Source: Dasytiphilus stammeri_B (GTDB lineage: Bacteria; Pseudomonadota; Gammaproteobacteria; Enterobacterales; Enterobacteriaceae). Taken from it: DNA of 55,420 nucleotides. The stretch spans positions 1 through 55,420 of the forward strand of contig JBAPLS010000012.1 in assembly GCA_037083765.1 (NCBI GenBank), read 5' to 3'. The notes under the pieces were generated by a model. It saw only the letters and a program-made list of their open reading frames with translations, searched no databases and was not told the DNA's origin. The position numbers were made by a program, and so were the translations under genes. Shown one piece after another: positions 47,067 to 55,420 of the stretch (positions are counted from its first letter, which is position 1; each line of letters starts with the position of its first letter).

Positions 47067-47092
47067 TGAGAAATGATACTAATTAATACTTA

Positions 47093-50000
47093 TTATTCAT
47101 TGAATTCAACAAAAACATGTTTGGCACCTAATAGTGAACGAAGTTCATTAAGTAAATGATTACTTACGGACACTTTCAATGATGATCCACACACTAATTT
47201 GACTGGCTGTACTTGGGAGGGATCGGCACTATAATATAAAATATAAACAGGAATTATTTTTTTAACTTTTGAAGAATGTTTCTCTAAGATATGCCGTACC
47301 TGTCTTAAAAATGATTGGTCACATTGTTCAGATTTAATTAAAATAGTCAAATTTTTTGCATATTTTATGCGTTCTTCATCAAGATCTTTTACTTCATAAG
47401 CGGTAATAAAAATTTTTTGATCTCTACTGAGATCAGTAAAATTAATTTTTCCCCTGACAATTATAATTCTATCTTTTTCTATGCAGTGTCTATATTTATC
47501 TAATATTTTTGCAAAAAATACTACTTCTAGAGTACTACTTTTATCATCTAAAGTACATATTCCTATTCTTGTACCAGCTTTTGTGACTGTAGTGCGAAAA
47601 GAAATTACTATTCCAGCCACCTTAATCTGCTTACCAGTTTTAAAGGATTGAATATCTTTTAATCGAATTCCTCCTGTATAAAATAATATTTCTTTGAGAA
47701 AAGGATTAAGAGGATGGCCACTGAAATATATTCCTAATGTATCTCGTTCTCCTGATAAAATCTGTATTTCACTCCACGGCATAATATTACTAGATAAATT
47801 ATCGGTAACAAATTTATCTCCTAAGATCCCAAACATCTCTTTTTGGCTCTTGGAAGTTTTATGAAGTTGATTGGATGCTGTTAAAACATAATTTAAATTC
47901 ATGTGCAGAGCTGCTCTATGCGGTCCTAGCTCATCTAGAGCTCCAGATAAAATTAATTTTTCTAGTAAACGACGATTAAGATCTTTATTATCAGTACGTG
48001 TACATAGATCATATAAATCGGAAAATTTTCCACCTCTTTTTCTTGAGTCAAGAATAGCATGAATAGTGGCATATCCAACTCCTTTAATAGCTCCTAGCCC
48101 ATATATTATTTCTCCTTTTTTATTAACAGAAAAATGATAGCAGCTCTGATTAATATTTGGTGGTAATACTTTTAGGCCCATGCGCCAACATTCTTGAACT
48201 AAACGAACAACTTTTTCAGTATTATCTATTTCCGAAGTCATAACTGCAGCCATAAACTCAGCCGGAAAGTGTGATTTTAACCATAGAGTTTGATAAGTAA
48301 TTAATGCGTAAGCGGCAGAATGTGATTTATTAAAACCATATCCAGCAAATTTTTCTAATATATCGAATATTTTCATAGCTAAAACGTCATCAATTCCTTT
48401 TTTACTCGCTCCAGTTCGAAAAATAGAACGTTGTTTAGACATCTCTATAGGATTTTTTTTACTCATCGCACGACAAAGCAAATCTGCTTCTCCAAGCGTA
48501 TAACCCGCAAGAACTTGGGCTATTTTCATTACTTGTTCCTGATAGAGAATAATCCCGTAAGTAGGCTTTAATATGTTTTGGAGGGATGAATGTTGCCAGC
48601 AATGATCAGGATATGAAATTAGTTCTCGTCCGTGTTTACGATTAATGAAATTATCTACCATGCCGGATTGTAATGGTCCAGGACGGAATAAAGCTACTAA
48701 AGCTATGAGATCCTCAAAACAATCGGGTTTTAATCTTTTGATTAACTTTTTCATTCCCGGAGATTCTAGTTGAAAAATGGCTGTAGTCTCAGCTTGTTGT
48801 AAGAGAACAAATGTTTGAGGATCATTTAAAGGAATTGATTTAAGATCAATAAATAATTGATCTAAACTTTTAGGTCGGGATCTTATAAGATTTACAGTAG
48901 AATTAATGATTGTTAAGGTTCGTAATCCTAGAAAATCAAATTTTACTAACCCTATATCTTCAATATCATTTTTATCATATTGTGTAACTTGATTTTGTCC
49001 ATTTTCATCACAGTAAATAGGTGTCAACTCAGTTATTATGGTAGGTGCAATAACTACACCACCAGCATGCTTACTTACATTCCTCATGACACCTTCTAAT
49101 TTACGCGCCAGTTCTATTAAAATCTTCACTTCTTTATCTGTATTATAGATTTCCGCTAATCTCGGTTCTAGAGCAAAAGATTTGTCTAAAGTAATACCCG
49201 GTTCTACCGGAATTAGTTTCGCAATTCGATCTACGAAATCATAAGGATGACCCAGCACTCTTCCTACGTCTCGAATAACAGCTTTAGCTGCCATTGTTCC
49301 AAAAGTTATAATTTGTGATACACAATGTCTTCCATATTTATCTGCTACATGTTCTATAACCAAATCACGTTTTTCCATACAAAAATCAATATCAAAATCC
49401 GGCATAGAAATACGTTCGGGATTAAGAAAACGTTCAAATAACAAATCAAATGCTAAGGGATTTATATCAGTGATATTTAATGTGTATGCTACTAATGACC
49501 CAGCTCCTGAACCTCGTCCTGGTCCTACTGGAATTCCTTTATTTTTAGCCCATTGAATAAACTCCATAACAATGAGAAAATATCCGGCAAATTTCATTTG
49601 ATTAATTACTTTCAATTCCGTCCTTAAACGAGCATTATATATTGGACGTTTATTATTACGTTCTATTGGATCATGGAAGAATTCTTCTAAACGTTTTTCG
49701 AGACCTTGTTGACATTGAACGACTAAATAATTTTCTATACTAATATTTTTCGTAGGAAATTGTGGTAAAAAATAAGTGGCTCCTATAGATAAAGTCACAT
49801 TACAACGTTTAGCTATTTCTACACTATTTTCTAGTGCTTGAGGCAGACCGTCAAATAAACAACACATTTCCTCTTCAGTGCGAAGATATTGCTGCACACT
49901 ATATTCGCGAGGACGTTTAGAATCATGAAGGGTCAAACTATGATAAATAGCTCCTCGTATTTCGTGAGCTTCAAAATCCGAAGGATCAAGAAAACACACT

Positions 50001-50599
50001 TCATTTGTAGCAACTATAGGAATATTATTTTGCACACTTAACCTAAGGGCCGCTTGTAAATACTCCTCTTCTTTTTCTCGTCCCGTACGTACTAATTCAA
50101 GATAAAATCGATCTGGAAAATTTTTTTTATAAAATTTCACACATTCTTTTACCACGGTCTTATTTCTTCGGATTAAGCCTTTACCAATATCACCGTTAAC
50201 TCCGCCTAGTAATAATATTCCTTCCGCATATTTTTCTAACCATTCTCTCTTTATGAGAGGTCCTGCCTTATCATATCCATTTTGATAAGAATCAGAAATT
50301 ATTTTCATAAGATTTTTATATCCTGTATTATTAAGAGCTAATACAGTAAGATTACAAATTTCCTGTTCGAGGAAAGGATGAGTTATTTTTATATCACTCC
50401 CTAAAATAGGTTTAATACCCGCTCGACGTGCTAATTTATAGAACTTGATTAAGCCAAACATATTACTGGTATCTGTTAAAGCAAGAGCCGCCATTTTTAA
50501 TTTTGCTGCTTTATTAACTAGAAGCTGAATTTTAGCTAAACCATTTCGAAGAGAATATTCACTGTGAATATGCAAATGTATAAAACGTGGAGACCTCAT
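47093..50599 (-). CDS. dnaE: DNA polymerase III alpha subunit
   Basis: 1168-aa replicative polymerase (1160 aa in E. coli). The ATG at 50599 gives MRSPRFIHLHIHSEYS, matching the family; an ATG 12 codons upstream is in frame. The PHP domain is at the N terminus. Catalytic aspartates lie in MPDFDIDFCME and LVKFDFLGLRTL. The GPGRGSGAGSLVAY motif, the beta-clamp and OB-fold regions follow. In E. coli rnhB precedes it and accA follows; both are absent from those positions. Confidence 0.98.
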   Translation of the reverse strand: MRSPRFIHLHIHSEYSLRNGLAKIQLLVNKAAKLKMAALALTDTSNMFGLIKFYKLARRAGIKPILGSDIKITHPFLEQEICNLTVLALNNTGYKNLMKIISDSYQNGYDKAGPLIKREWLEKYAEGILLLGGVNGDIGKGLIRRNKTVVKECVKFYKKNFPDRFYLELVRTGREKEEEYLQAALRLSVQNNIPIVATNEVCFLDPSDFEAHEIRGAIYHSLTLHDSKRPREYSVQQYLRTEEEMCCLFDGLPQALENSVEIAKRCNVTLSIGATYFLPQFPTKNISIENYLVVQCQQGLEKRLEEFFHDPIERNNKRPIYNARLRTELKVINQMKFAGYFLIVMEFIQWAKNKGIPVGPGRGSGAGSLVAYTLNITDINPLAFDLLFERFLNPERISMPDFDIDFCMEKRDLVIEHVADKYGRHCVSQIITFGTMAAKAVIRDVGRVLGHPYDFVDRIAKLIPVEPGITLDKSFALEPRLAEIYNTDKEVKILIELARKLEGVMRNVSKHAGGVVIAPTIITELTPIYCDENGQNQVTQYDKNDIEDIGLVKFDFLGLRTLTIINSTVNLIRSRPKSLDQLFIDLKSIPLNDPQTFVLLQQAETTAIFQLESPGMKKLIKRLKPDCFEDLIALVALFRPGPLQSGMVDNFINRKHGRELISYPDHCWQHSSLQNILKPTYGIILYQEQVMKIAQVLAGYTLGEADLLCRAMSKKNPIEMSKQRSIFRTGASKKGIDDVLAMKIFDILEKFAGYGFNKSHSAAYALITYQTLWLKSHFPAEFMAAVMTSEIDNTEKVVRLVQECWRMGLKVLPPNINQSCYHFSVNKKGEIIYGLGAIKGVGYATIHAILDSRKRGGKFSDLYDLCTRTDNKDLNRRLLEKLILSGALDELGPHRAALHMNLNYVLTASNQLHKTSKSQKEMFGILGDKFVTDNLSSNIMPWSEIQILSGERDTLGIYFSGHPLNPFLKEILFYTGGIRLKDIQSFKTGKQIKVAGIVISFRTTVTKAGTRIGICTLDDKSSTLEVVFFAKILDKYRHCIEKDRIIIVRGKINFTDLSRDQKIFITAYEVKDLDEERIKYAKNLTILIKSEQCDQSFLRQVRHILEKHSSKVKKIIPVYILYYSADPSQVQPVKLVCGSSLKVSVSNHLLNELRSLLGAKHVFVEFNE

Positions 50600-50856
50600 A
50601 AGTTTCTCTTTTAAAAAAAGAAAATAAGATAACAATTTTATCTAGCATACAATCCTTTTTAGCAGTAATTTTGATCATTATTAATTAATATTTTTCTGAT
50701 GAATTTCATATTTATTATCGAAAATTTTTATTTTTTTCAAGCAGAAGAAAAATGTAATAAAAAGTAATAATTATCAGCATCGTACTGGTCATTGGAAAAT
50801 ATAAATATCATGCGAAAAATATATTTCGGATTTGTATTTCGTGATTTTTGTACTAA
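50600..50856. other. Spacer where lpxA, lpxB and rnhB are expected
   Basis: In E. coli the order is fabZ-lpxA-lpxB-rnhB-dnaE. Here fabZ and dnaE keep order and strand, but only 257 AT-rich nt lie between them, with no recognisable remnant of the three genes. Confidence 0.6.
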
Positions 50857-51282
50857 TTATAATAATTTACGAATCAATTTCATTGAGGATTCGCATGCTA
50901 CTTCATTATGAACGTGAGCAATACCGTGACAAATTGATAAACTAAAGCGAGTTTGGATAAGTTGGACCTGTAAAATCAATTGATCTCCTGGTAAAACGAG
51001 ACGTTTAAATCGAGCTTTATCAATGGCGGCTAAATAATAAATTTCATTAGGCAAGCGTCGAATACTTTTTTTTTTTAATAATATTACTGCAGCTTGAGCG
51101 ATAGCTTCAAGTATTAATACCCCGGGGAAAATAGGTTGATTAGGAAAATGACCTTGACAATATACTTCATTTAAAGAAATATTTTTTACTGCGCTTACAA
51201 TATTTTCTTCTGAGTATGATAAAATTCGATCAATAAGTAAAAAAGGATAACGATGTGGTAAGAGTTGTAAAATTTCTTCCAT
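50857..51282 (-). CDS. fabZ: 3-hydroxyacyl-ACP dehydratase FabZ
   Basis: 141-aa hot-dog fold dehydratase (151 aa in E. coli) of fatty acid elongation. The catalytic pair is H45 in QGHFP and E59 in VLILEAIAQ. The start at MEEILQLLPHRYPFLL lacks the ten or so leading residues of E. coli, which are not conserved. In E. coli it sits between lpxD and lpxA; here both are missing, yet fabZ is intact, pointing to a role in membrane fatty acids rather than lipid A supply. Confidence 0.95.
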   Translation of the reverse strand: MEEILQLLPHRYPFLLIDRILSYSEENIVSAVKNISLNEVYCQGHFPNQPIFPGVLILEAIAQAAVILLKKKSIRRLPNEIYYLAAIDKARFKRLVLPGDQLILQVQLIQTRFSLSICHGIAHVHNEVACESSMKLIRKLL

Positions 51283-51651
51283 GCACTCCCTTAAAATTTA
51301 TTGTTCTTACTTATAAGTATTTGACATCAATAAAAATATTGTCTGACTTTAAAGTCAAGTATAGTCAAAACAATGCTGCCTGATAGGATATATTATACCA
51401 GAATATAATTCTGCTTATCTTTTTTATGAAAAGAAGATCAGAAAATTTAGATTTCAGGTCTAGTCAATCATCTCATCTAGGATACTATTGATCTTCAAAT
51501 TCTTTAACTCATCCACCTTTTATTAATGATAACATTATCTTAATATTGAAATATTCAGTTAACTAATTTTATTCTCAATCAGCACTTCTCACTATTAGAA
51601 ATTTAATTTATTAAATTAATATTTAAACTACTCCTAGTAATTTTATAATTA
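51283..51651. other. Spacer where lpxD is expected
   Basis: 369 very AT-rich bases between skp and fabZ. lpxD occupies this place in E. coli. No frame resembling its hexapeptide repeats remains. The spacer includes a perfect 14-bp palindrome at 51344-51357 and may carry the fabZ promoter. Confidence 0.6.
51344..51357. repeat. 14-bp perfect palindrome upstream of fabZ
   Basis: TGACTTTAAAGTCA is its own reverse complement. On the minus strand it overlaps a TTGACT hexamer, and a second TTGACT lies ten bases upstream, so the palindrome sits on -35-like sequence about 65 nt before the fabZ start. It could be an operator or chance. Confidence 0.35.
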
Positions 51652-52161
51652 TTATTTGATTTCTTTTACCACTTGTTCCGTAATATCAGGGATATTATCG
51701 GCATAAAGAATTATATTAGAATCTAATACCACATCATATTTCTCATTATGAGCTACTTGTTCTACCGCTGTTCGAATCATATTAATAATTTTATTTTGTT
51801 CTTCCCATTGTCGACGATGTTTATCGTTTTCAAAATCTTCAATTTTAGCGGCAAATGCTTTACGTTGAAGTATTAATTCTTGCTCTAATTCTTTATGTTT
51901 CTGAGAATTAATTAAACTATTTCCTTGTAGTTGGTGGGATTTAGTATCTAAATTGACCGCCATATTTTCTAATGCACTTGCTCTCTCTTTAAATTCTTGT
52001 TCTAGATTTTTTGAAATAACTTCCATTTGTGGTAACTGTTGAAAAATTTGTCCTATATTTACTACCGCAAATTTATTGAGTAAGTTTGCAGCTTGTATAG
52101 TAGGAGAAAAAAATATTAAGTTAAATAACATGGGTATTAACACTTTAGGATATACTTTCAT
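51652..52161 (-). CDS. skp: Periplasmic chaperone Skp (OmpH)
   Basis: 169-aa chaperone (161 aa in E. coli) that carries unfolded outer-membrane proteins across the periplasm. An N-terminal signal peptide ends at about residue 24 (TIQAAN). The core KFAVVNIGQIFQQ matches the trimerisation region, and a charged helical arm (about 45-130) forms the tentacles. It lies between bamA and the former lpxD place, as in E. coli. Confidence 0.93.
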   Translation of the reverse strand: MKVYPKVLIPMLFNLIFFSPTIQAANLLNKFAVVNIGQIFQQLPQMEVISKNLEQEFKERASALENMAVNLDTKSHQLQGNSLINSQKHKELEQELILQRKAFAAKIEDFENDKHRRQWEEQNKIINMIRTAVEQVAHNEKYDVVLDSNIILYADNIPDITEQVVKEIK

Positions 52162-52244
52162 TGTTATAAAAATCCTTATAAATAATTTTATGGTTAGAAT
52201 AGTTGTTAACTTACATTAAATATGTAGTTTTTTTAATCATATCT

Positions 52245-54731
52245 TTACCAACTGGTACCTAAGCTAAACTGAAATTTTTCTATTCTATCATCTCGGTTAT
52301 TTTTGAGAGGCTGAGAATAAGATAATAATATTGAACCTAAGGGAGAATTCCATTTAAAGGATATTCCCGTGGATACTAATATTCTATTAGGATCACTATA
52401 ATCTCTAATATTGTATGGTTGAGTGGAGAAGAGATTAGATGATTTTTGATCCCAAACAGTTCCAAAATCAATAAATATTGAAGAACGCATAAATCCTAGC
52501 CAACTTTTTAGAGGCATGAATAATTCAATACTACCAATAGTCATAATATTGCCTCCTCTTCCCTCGTGAGAACTGCAGATCTGTGTATCATCTCCACAAA
52601 AATGTTCTTCGGTATCATAATAAGTAATTTTTGGTCCCACTGAATAGACTTTAAAACCCCGTAGAGAACTGAGACCTCCTACATTAAAATTTAAAAATAA
52701 AGAAGGATTATTTTCCCCAAATTCGCCGCTATATCCCATATGACTTTGTACTAATAAAATCATCTTATTATTTATCTTTATACTGAGAGGAATATATTGT
52801 ACTGTATCAAATATTATTTGATAATAAGCAGCCAGCGAAAAAGGAAGATAAAATTTTTCGTTTAGTTGAGTATCATTTCCATATTTAGGAAATTCTTTTT
52901 CGAGGAGATTCGAATATGCCAACCCTAATTTAAAACTCAAATTATTATCACTAACATTATCAGTATGTAATCTATAAATTAAGTTAGGAGTCTTACTGAG
53001 AGAAGATAAATATCTCCAAATAGTTAATTGTGGCGATATATCTGATATATCATTATGATTAAAACCTATTCCTACATTCACGAAATTTCTCCGCCATACT
53101 GGATATGCAATATTTTCCTCAAAACCATAACTTCTATGAGAGTATTTATATTCAGTAAAATTAGTCTCATTATAATCTCTAAAAATATTGGTATAGTAAA
53201 TATATTTACTAACCTTCAGATTTTTAATAGTAAAGAGTGGATTTGTTACTGTCATTTCGGCATGGATCTTATAGTTGCTTTTGATACCTCCAAAATTTAC
53301 TTTATATCCTTCTCCCAGCCAATTTTTTTGGTGTAAAAAGGTTTGGTAATCTACTTTTCCTTCAGTGCTATATGAAACTCCAAAATTAATAATTCCGGCC
53401 GTCTTGATTTCATGGAATTTATATAAAAGATCAACTTTATCATCGGTTTCTAAAACCGGAGTAGGGATGATATTTACACTTTTAAAATAACCTGTACTCT
53501 CTAGTAAATCTCGACTATATTCTATTAAATTACCATTATATCTTGTCCCTTCGAATTGACCAATTTTATGTCGTAAAAACAAATTATCTGTAATATAATT
53601 TCCTTTGAAAAAAACTTTCTCAATATCATATTGTTGACCTCCTATAACATTGATCCATACTTGCACTGAATGATTTAGATCATTGAATTTTAAATTCGTG
53701 TTTATAGTAGGCCACACATAGCCATAACCTTTTAAAATTTTTCTTAGGTAACTTTCTAAGATAAAAACTTTTTCTCTTTTATACCATTCTCCCCTCCGAA
53801 TGCCTACTCCTTGCTTAATAAGAAATTGTTTATGACACTTTAATTGATTAATTATTACATCACAGCAGTGAATAATAACTTTGTTAATTTTATATCGTTT
53901 TCCTTCATGAAGGAAGATAGTAACATCCACTAATTGAGTCTGTGGAGTAAAGAAGACTTGAGTGGAAGCAATGTAGAAATGTGCATAACCTCTATCCAGA
54001 TAGAAATTACTTAAATGTTTTAGAGCCTGTATTAAACGAGTTCTCTCATATTGAGATTTTCTTACAAACCATTGCCACACGAAAATATTTTCTTGACGTT
54101 TTAAATATCCGGTCAATTTTTTATCAGAAAATGATGTATTCCCTAATATATTAATATTATTAATTATCGCGCTTTTACCTTCACTAAATACTATTCTTAT
54201 ACCGACTCGCTGATGACGTAATGATTTAACAATAACCTTGATATGAGCAGTAAATTCTCCATTGTTATAATAGTAGTCTTCAAAATTTTCTTCTATTAGA
54301 GTCCATAAATATGGATCAAAAAGAGCCCCTTCTTGAATTCCTTGTTGATCTAAATATTTCATAATTTTTTTAGTACTCAGATGGTGATTACCATAAATTT
54401 TTATACTAGCTATGAGCGGACGTTCTTGTACCTTAAGTATTAAAATATTATTTACTCGTAATATCTGAATATCATTAAATTGTCTGGAGGAAAACAAAGC
54501 ACGAATAGTGTTACTAATATCTTGTCTTGTTATTAGATCTCCACTACGAATGGGTAAACTAATTGAGGCTTCCTTAACCGTAATTCGATGTAATCCTTGA
54601 AAATAGAGTTCTTCTACCACAAAACCATCTTTACCAATTACCTTGGGACTAAAAAACAATAACAAGACAATGCAAAATTTTTTTTTCTTCTTGCTATTGA
54701 TGAATTTGCCAATGAATTTGAATAAATTCAT
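52245..54731 (-). CDS. bamA: Outer-membrane protein assembly factor BamA
   Basis: 828-aa Omp85 protein (810 aa in E. coli). A signal peptide of about 33 residues is followed by GFVVEELYFQGLHRI, the start of POTRA1. Five POTRA domains run to about 430 and the 16-strand barrel ends in the aromatic signal FSLGTSW. In barrel loop 6 the usual VRGF is LRGF (SSLRGFKVYS). An A9 tract encodes KKK in the signal peptide and is in frame. The gene is 7 nt after rseP and precedes skp, the E. coli order. Confidence 0.95.
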   Translation of the reverse strand: MNLFKFIGKFINSKKKKKFCIVLLLFFSPKVIGKDGFVVEELYFQGLHRITVKEASISLPIRSGDLITRQDISNTIRALFSSRQFNDIQILRVNNILILKVQERPLIASIKIYGNHHLSTKKIMKYLDQQGIQEGALFDPYLWTLIEENFEDYYYNNGEFTAHIKVIVKSLRHQRVGIRIVFSEGKSAIINNINILGNTSFSDKKLTGYLKRQENIFVWQWFVRKSQYERTRLIQALKHLSNFYLDRGYAHFYIASTQVFFTPQTQLVDVTIFLHEGKRYKINKVIIHCCDVIINQLKCHKQFLIKQGVGIRRGEWYKREKVFILESYLRKILKGYGYVWPTINTNLKFNDLNHSVQVWINVIGGQQYDIEKVFFKGNYITDNLFLRHKIGQFEGTRYNGNLIEYSRDLLESTGYFKSVNIIPTPVLETDDKVDLLYKFHEIKTAGIINFGVSYSTEGKVDYQTFLHQKNWLGEGYKVNFGGIKSNYKIHAEMTVTNPLFTIKNLKVSKYIYYTNIFRDYNETNFTEYKYSHRSYGFEENIAYPVWRRNFVNVGIGFNHNDISDISPQLTIWRYLSSLSKTPNLIYRLHTDNVSDNNLSFKLGLAYSNLLEKEFPKYGNDTQLNEKFYLPFSLAAYYQIIFDTVQYIPLSIKINNKMILLVQSHMGYSGEFGENNPSLFLNFNVGGLSSLRGFKVYSVGPKITYYDTEEHFCGDDTQICSSHEGRGGNIMTIGSIELFMPLKSWLGFMRSSIFIDFGTVWDQKSSNLFSTQPYNIRDYSDPNRILVSTGISFKWNSPLGSILLSYSQPLKNNRDDRIEKFQFSLGTSW

Positions 54732-54738
54732 CTCTTTT

Positions 54739-55420
54739 CTAAGAAACGCTTAAAAAACGAGTTACATCATTAACTATAGCTATTACCATAATTAACATCA
54801 ATAAAATTGAGCCAATTCGATAACTCCAAATATAATATATTTCTGATAACGGAAGGACTTTTAATTTTTCCAGTATAATAAAAAAAAGATACCCTCCATC
54901 TACTCCTGGAACGGGCAATAAATTAATTATTGCAATATTAATACTAATTAAAGCTATAAATTTTAAATAAGATAGACAGCCATATTTGGCATAAATTCCT
55001 GCTCCTTGAGCAATTGAAAGAGGACCATTAATATTACTCACTTTAATATTTCCTATGACGATGTTTTTCATCATGCGTATTGTTATCTTAGATAACTGCC
55101 ATACAGTTTTGCCAGCAATAGCCATTGATGTCAAGGGATCATATTTACGGATCATATTTGTATATGGATAATTTAAGGAAACTACAGACGGAAGAACTCC
55201 ATAAAATCCTGGCTCATAATTCCATGGCCATCTACGAACAGATGATGGTATTAGGGATAATGATATAATCTTACCTTGTCTTTTAACTAAGAGGATAATT
55301 TTATCATGAGTATGATGACGAGAGAAATTTATCAACTTACCCAGTTTGTAAAATAATGATCATTGACTTTAATAAGTTCATCTCCTATATGGAGTGTGGA
55401 TTTACTGGCGGTAGAATTAG
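54739..55420 (-). pseudogene. rseP: RseP intramembrane zinc protease, C-terminal part, frameshifted
   Basis: C-terminal portion of the site-2 protease RseP, which cleaves RseA and remnant signal peptides; the 5' part with HExxH lies beyond the right edge. From 55335 down, the frame has the end of PDZ2, a membrane region and the motif NLLPVPGVDGG with the metal-ligand Asp, then ...RIGSILL. Upstream, bases 55420-55340 encode NSTASKSTLHIGDELIKVN and NWVS in another frame, which matches PDZ2 of E. coli but stops at TGA. One inserted base near 55335-55340 (for example an extra T in GTAAGTTGAT) would join the two. The site is not a long A tract. It may be a true pseudogene or a sequencing error; the conserved halves favour a recent event. 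Confidence 0.8.

Noticed and set aside
51480..51560. Short minus-strand run (VDELKNLKIN) that loosely recalls the C-terminal helix of LpxD
   Set aside because: Only about ten residues, flanked by stops; cannot be separated from chance.

Overview
The window is a stretch of a reduced, AT-rich gammaproteobacterial chromosome. Every recognisable housekeeping product aligns from memory with its Enterobacterales (E. coli-like) homologue over nearly full length. Spacers are short and very AT-rich, several normally conserved neighbours are missing from otherwise intact gene orders, and homopolymer tracts are common. This fits a vertically transmitted insect symbiont of the Enterobacterales. I cannot name the species from sequence alone. 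No insertion sequence, prophage, CRISPR array or rRNA gene was seen.

Layout, left to right. (1) 1-3388: the end of an archaic (Csu/spore-coat-U type) chaperone-usher fimbrial operon, with the usher open at the left edge and a two-domain tip adhesin. (2) 3389-5979: a non-coding, possibly decayed stretch, then ygdQ (TerC family) and mutH on the minus strand, then another empty spacer. (3) 5980-8963: sppA and gapA. (4) 9020-13605: pepA-valS (minus), lacking holC. (5) 13724-18116: tRNA-Leu(CAA), tRNA-Ile(CAU) and the rpsU-dnaG-rpoD operon (minus); dnaG is split by a frameshift in an A9 tract. (6) 18214-21402: tsaD, cca, ribB. (7) 21467-30078: mnmG followed by the complete F1Fo ATP synthase operon atpBEFHAGDC (minus), without rsmG and atpI. 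(8) 30269-43966: murB, four tRNAs (Thr-Tyr-Gly-Thr), secE-nusG, rplKAJL and rpoBC, without birA, coaA and tufB. (9) 44014-55420: proS (plus), then, on the minus strand, a stripped 4-minute-type cluster rseP(frameshifted)-bamA-skp-fabZ-dnaE-tilS, in which lpxD, lpxA, lpxB, rnhB and accA are absent from their usual places.

How the genes work together. Most encode core information processing: transcription (rpoB, rpoC, rpoD, nusG), replication (dnaE, dnaG), translation (ribosomal proteins, valS, proS, tRNAs), tRNA maturation (cca, tilS, mnmG, tsaD), ATP synthesis and a little glycolysis. Several parts depend on each other. tRNA-Ile(CAU) needs TilS. Five of the six tRNAs lack an encoded CCA and so need Cca. 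The outer-membrane genes bamA, skp and the fimbrial usher are kept although the lipid A genes are missing from their normal positions.

The most interesting points are the retained archaic usher/adhesin pair, the split dnaG that polymerase slippage could rescue, the frameshift in rseP, and the emptied lipid A loci. I found no clearly novel multi-gene system. All homology calls are made by eye, without a database search.
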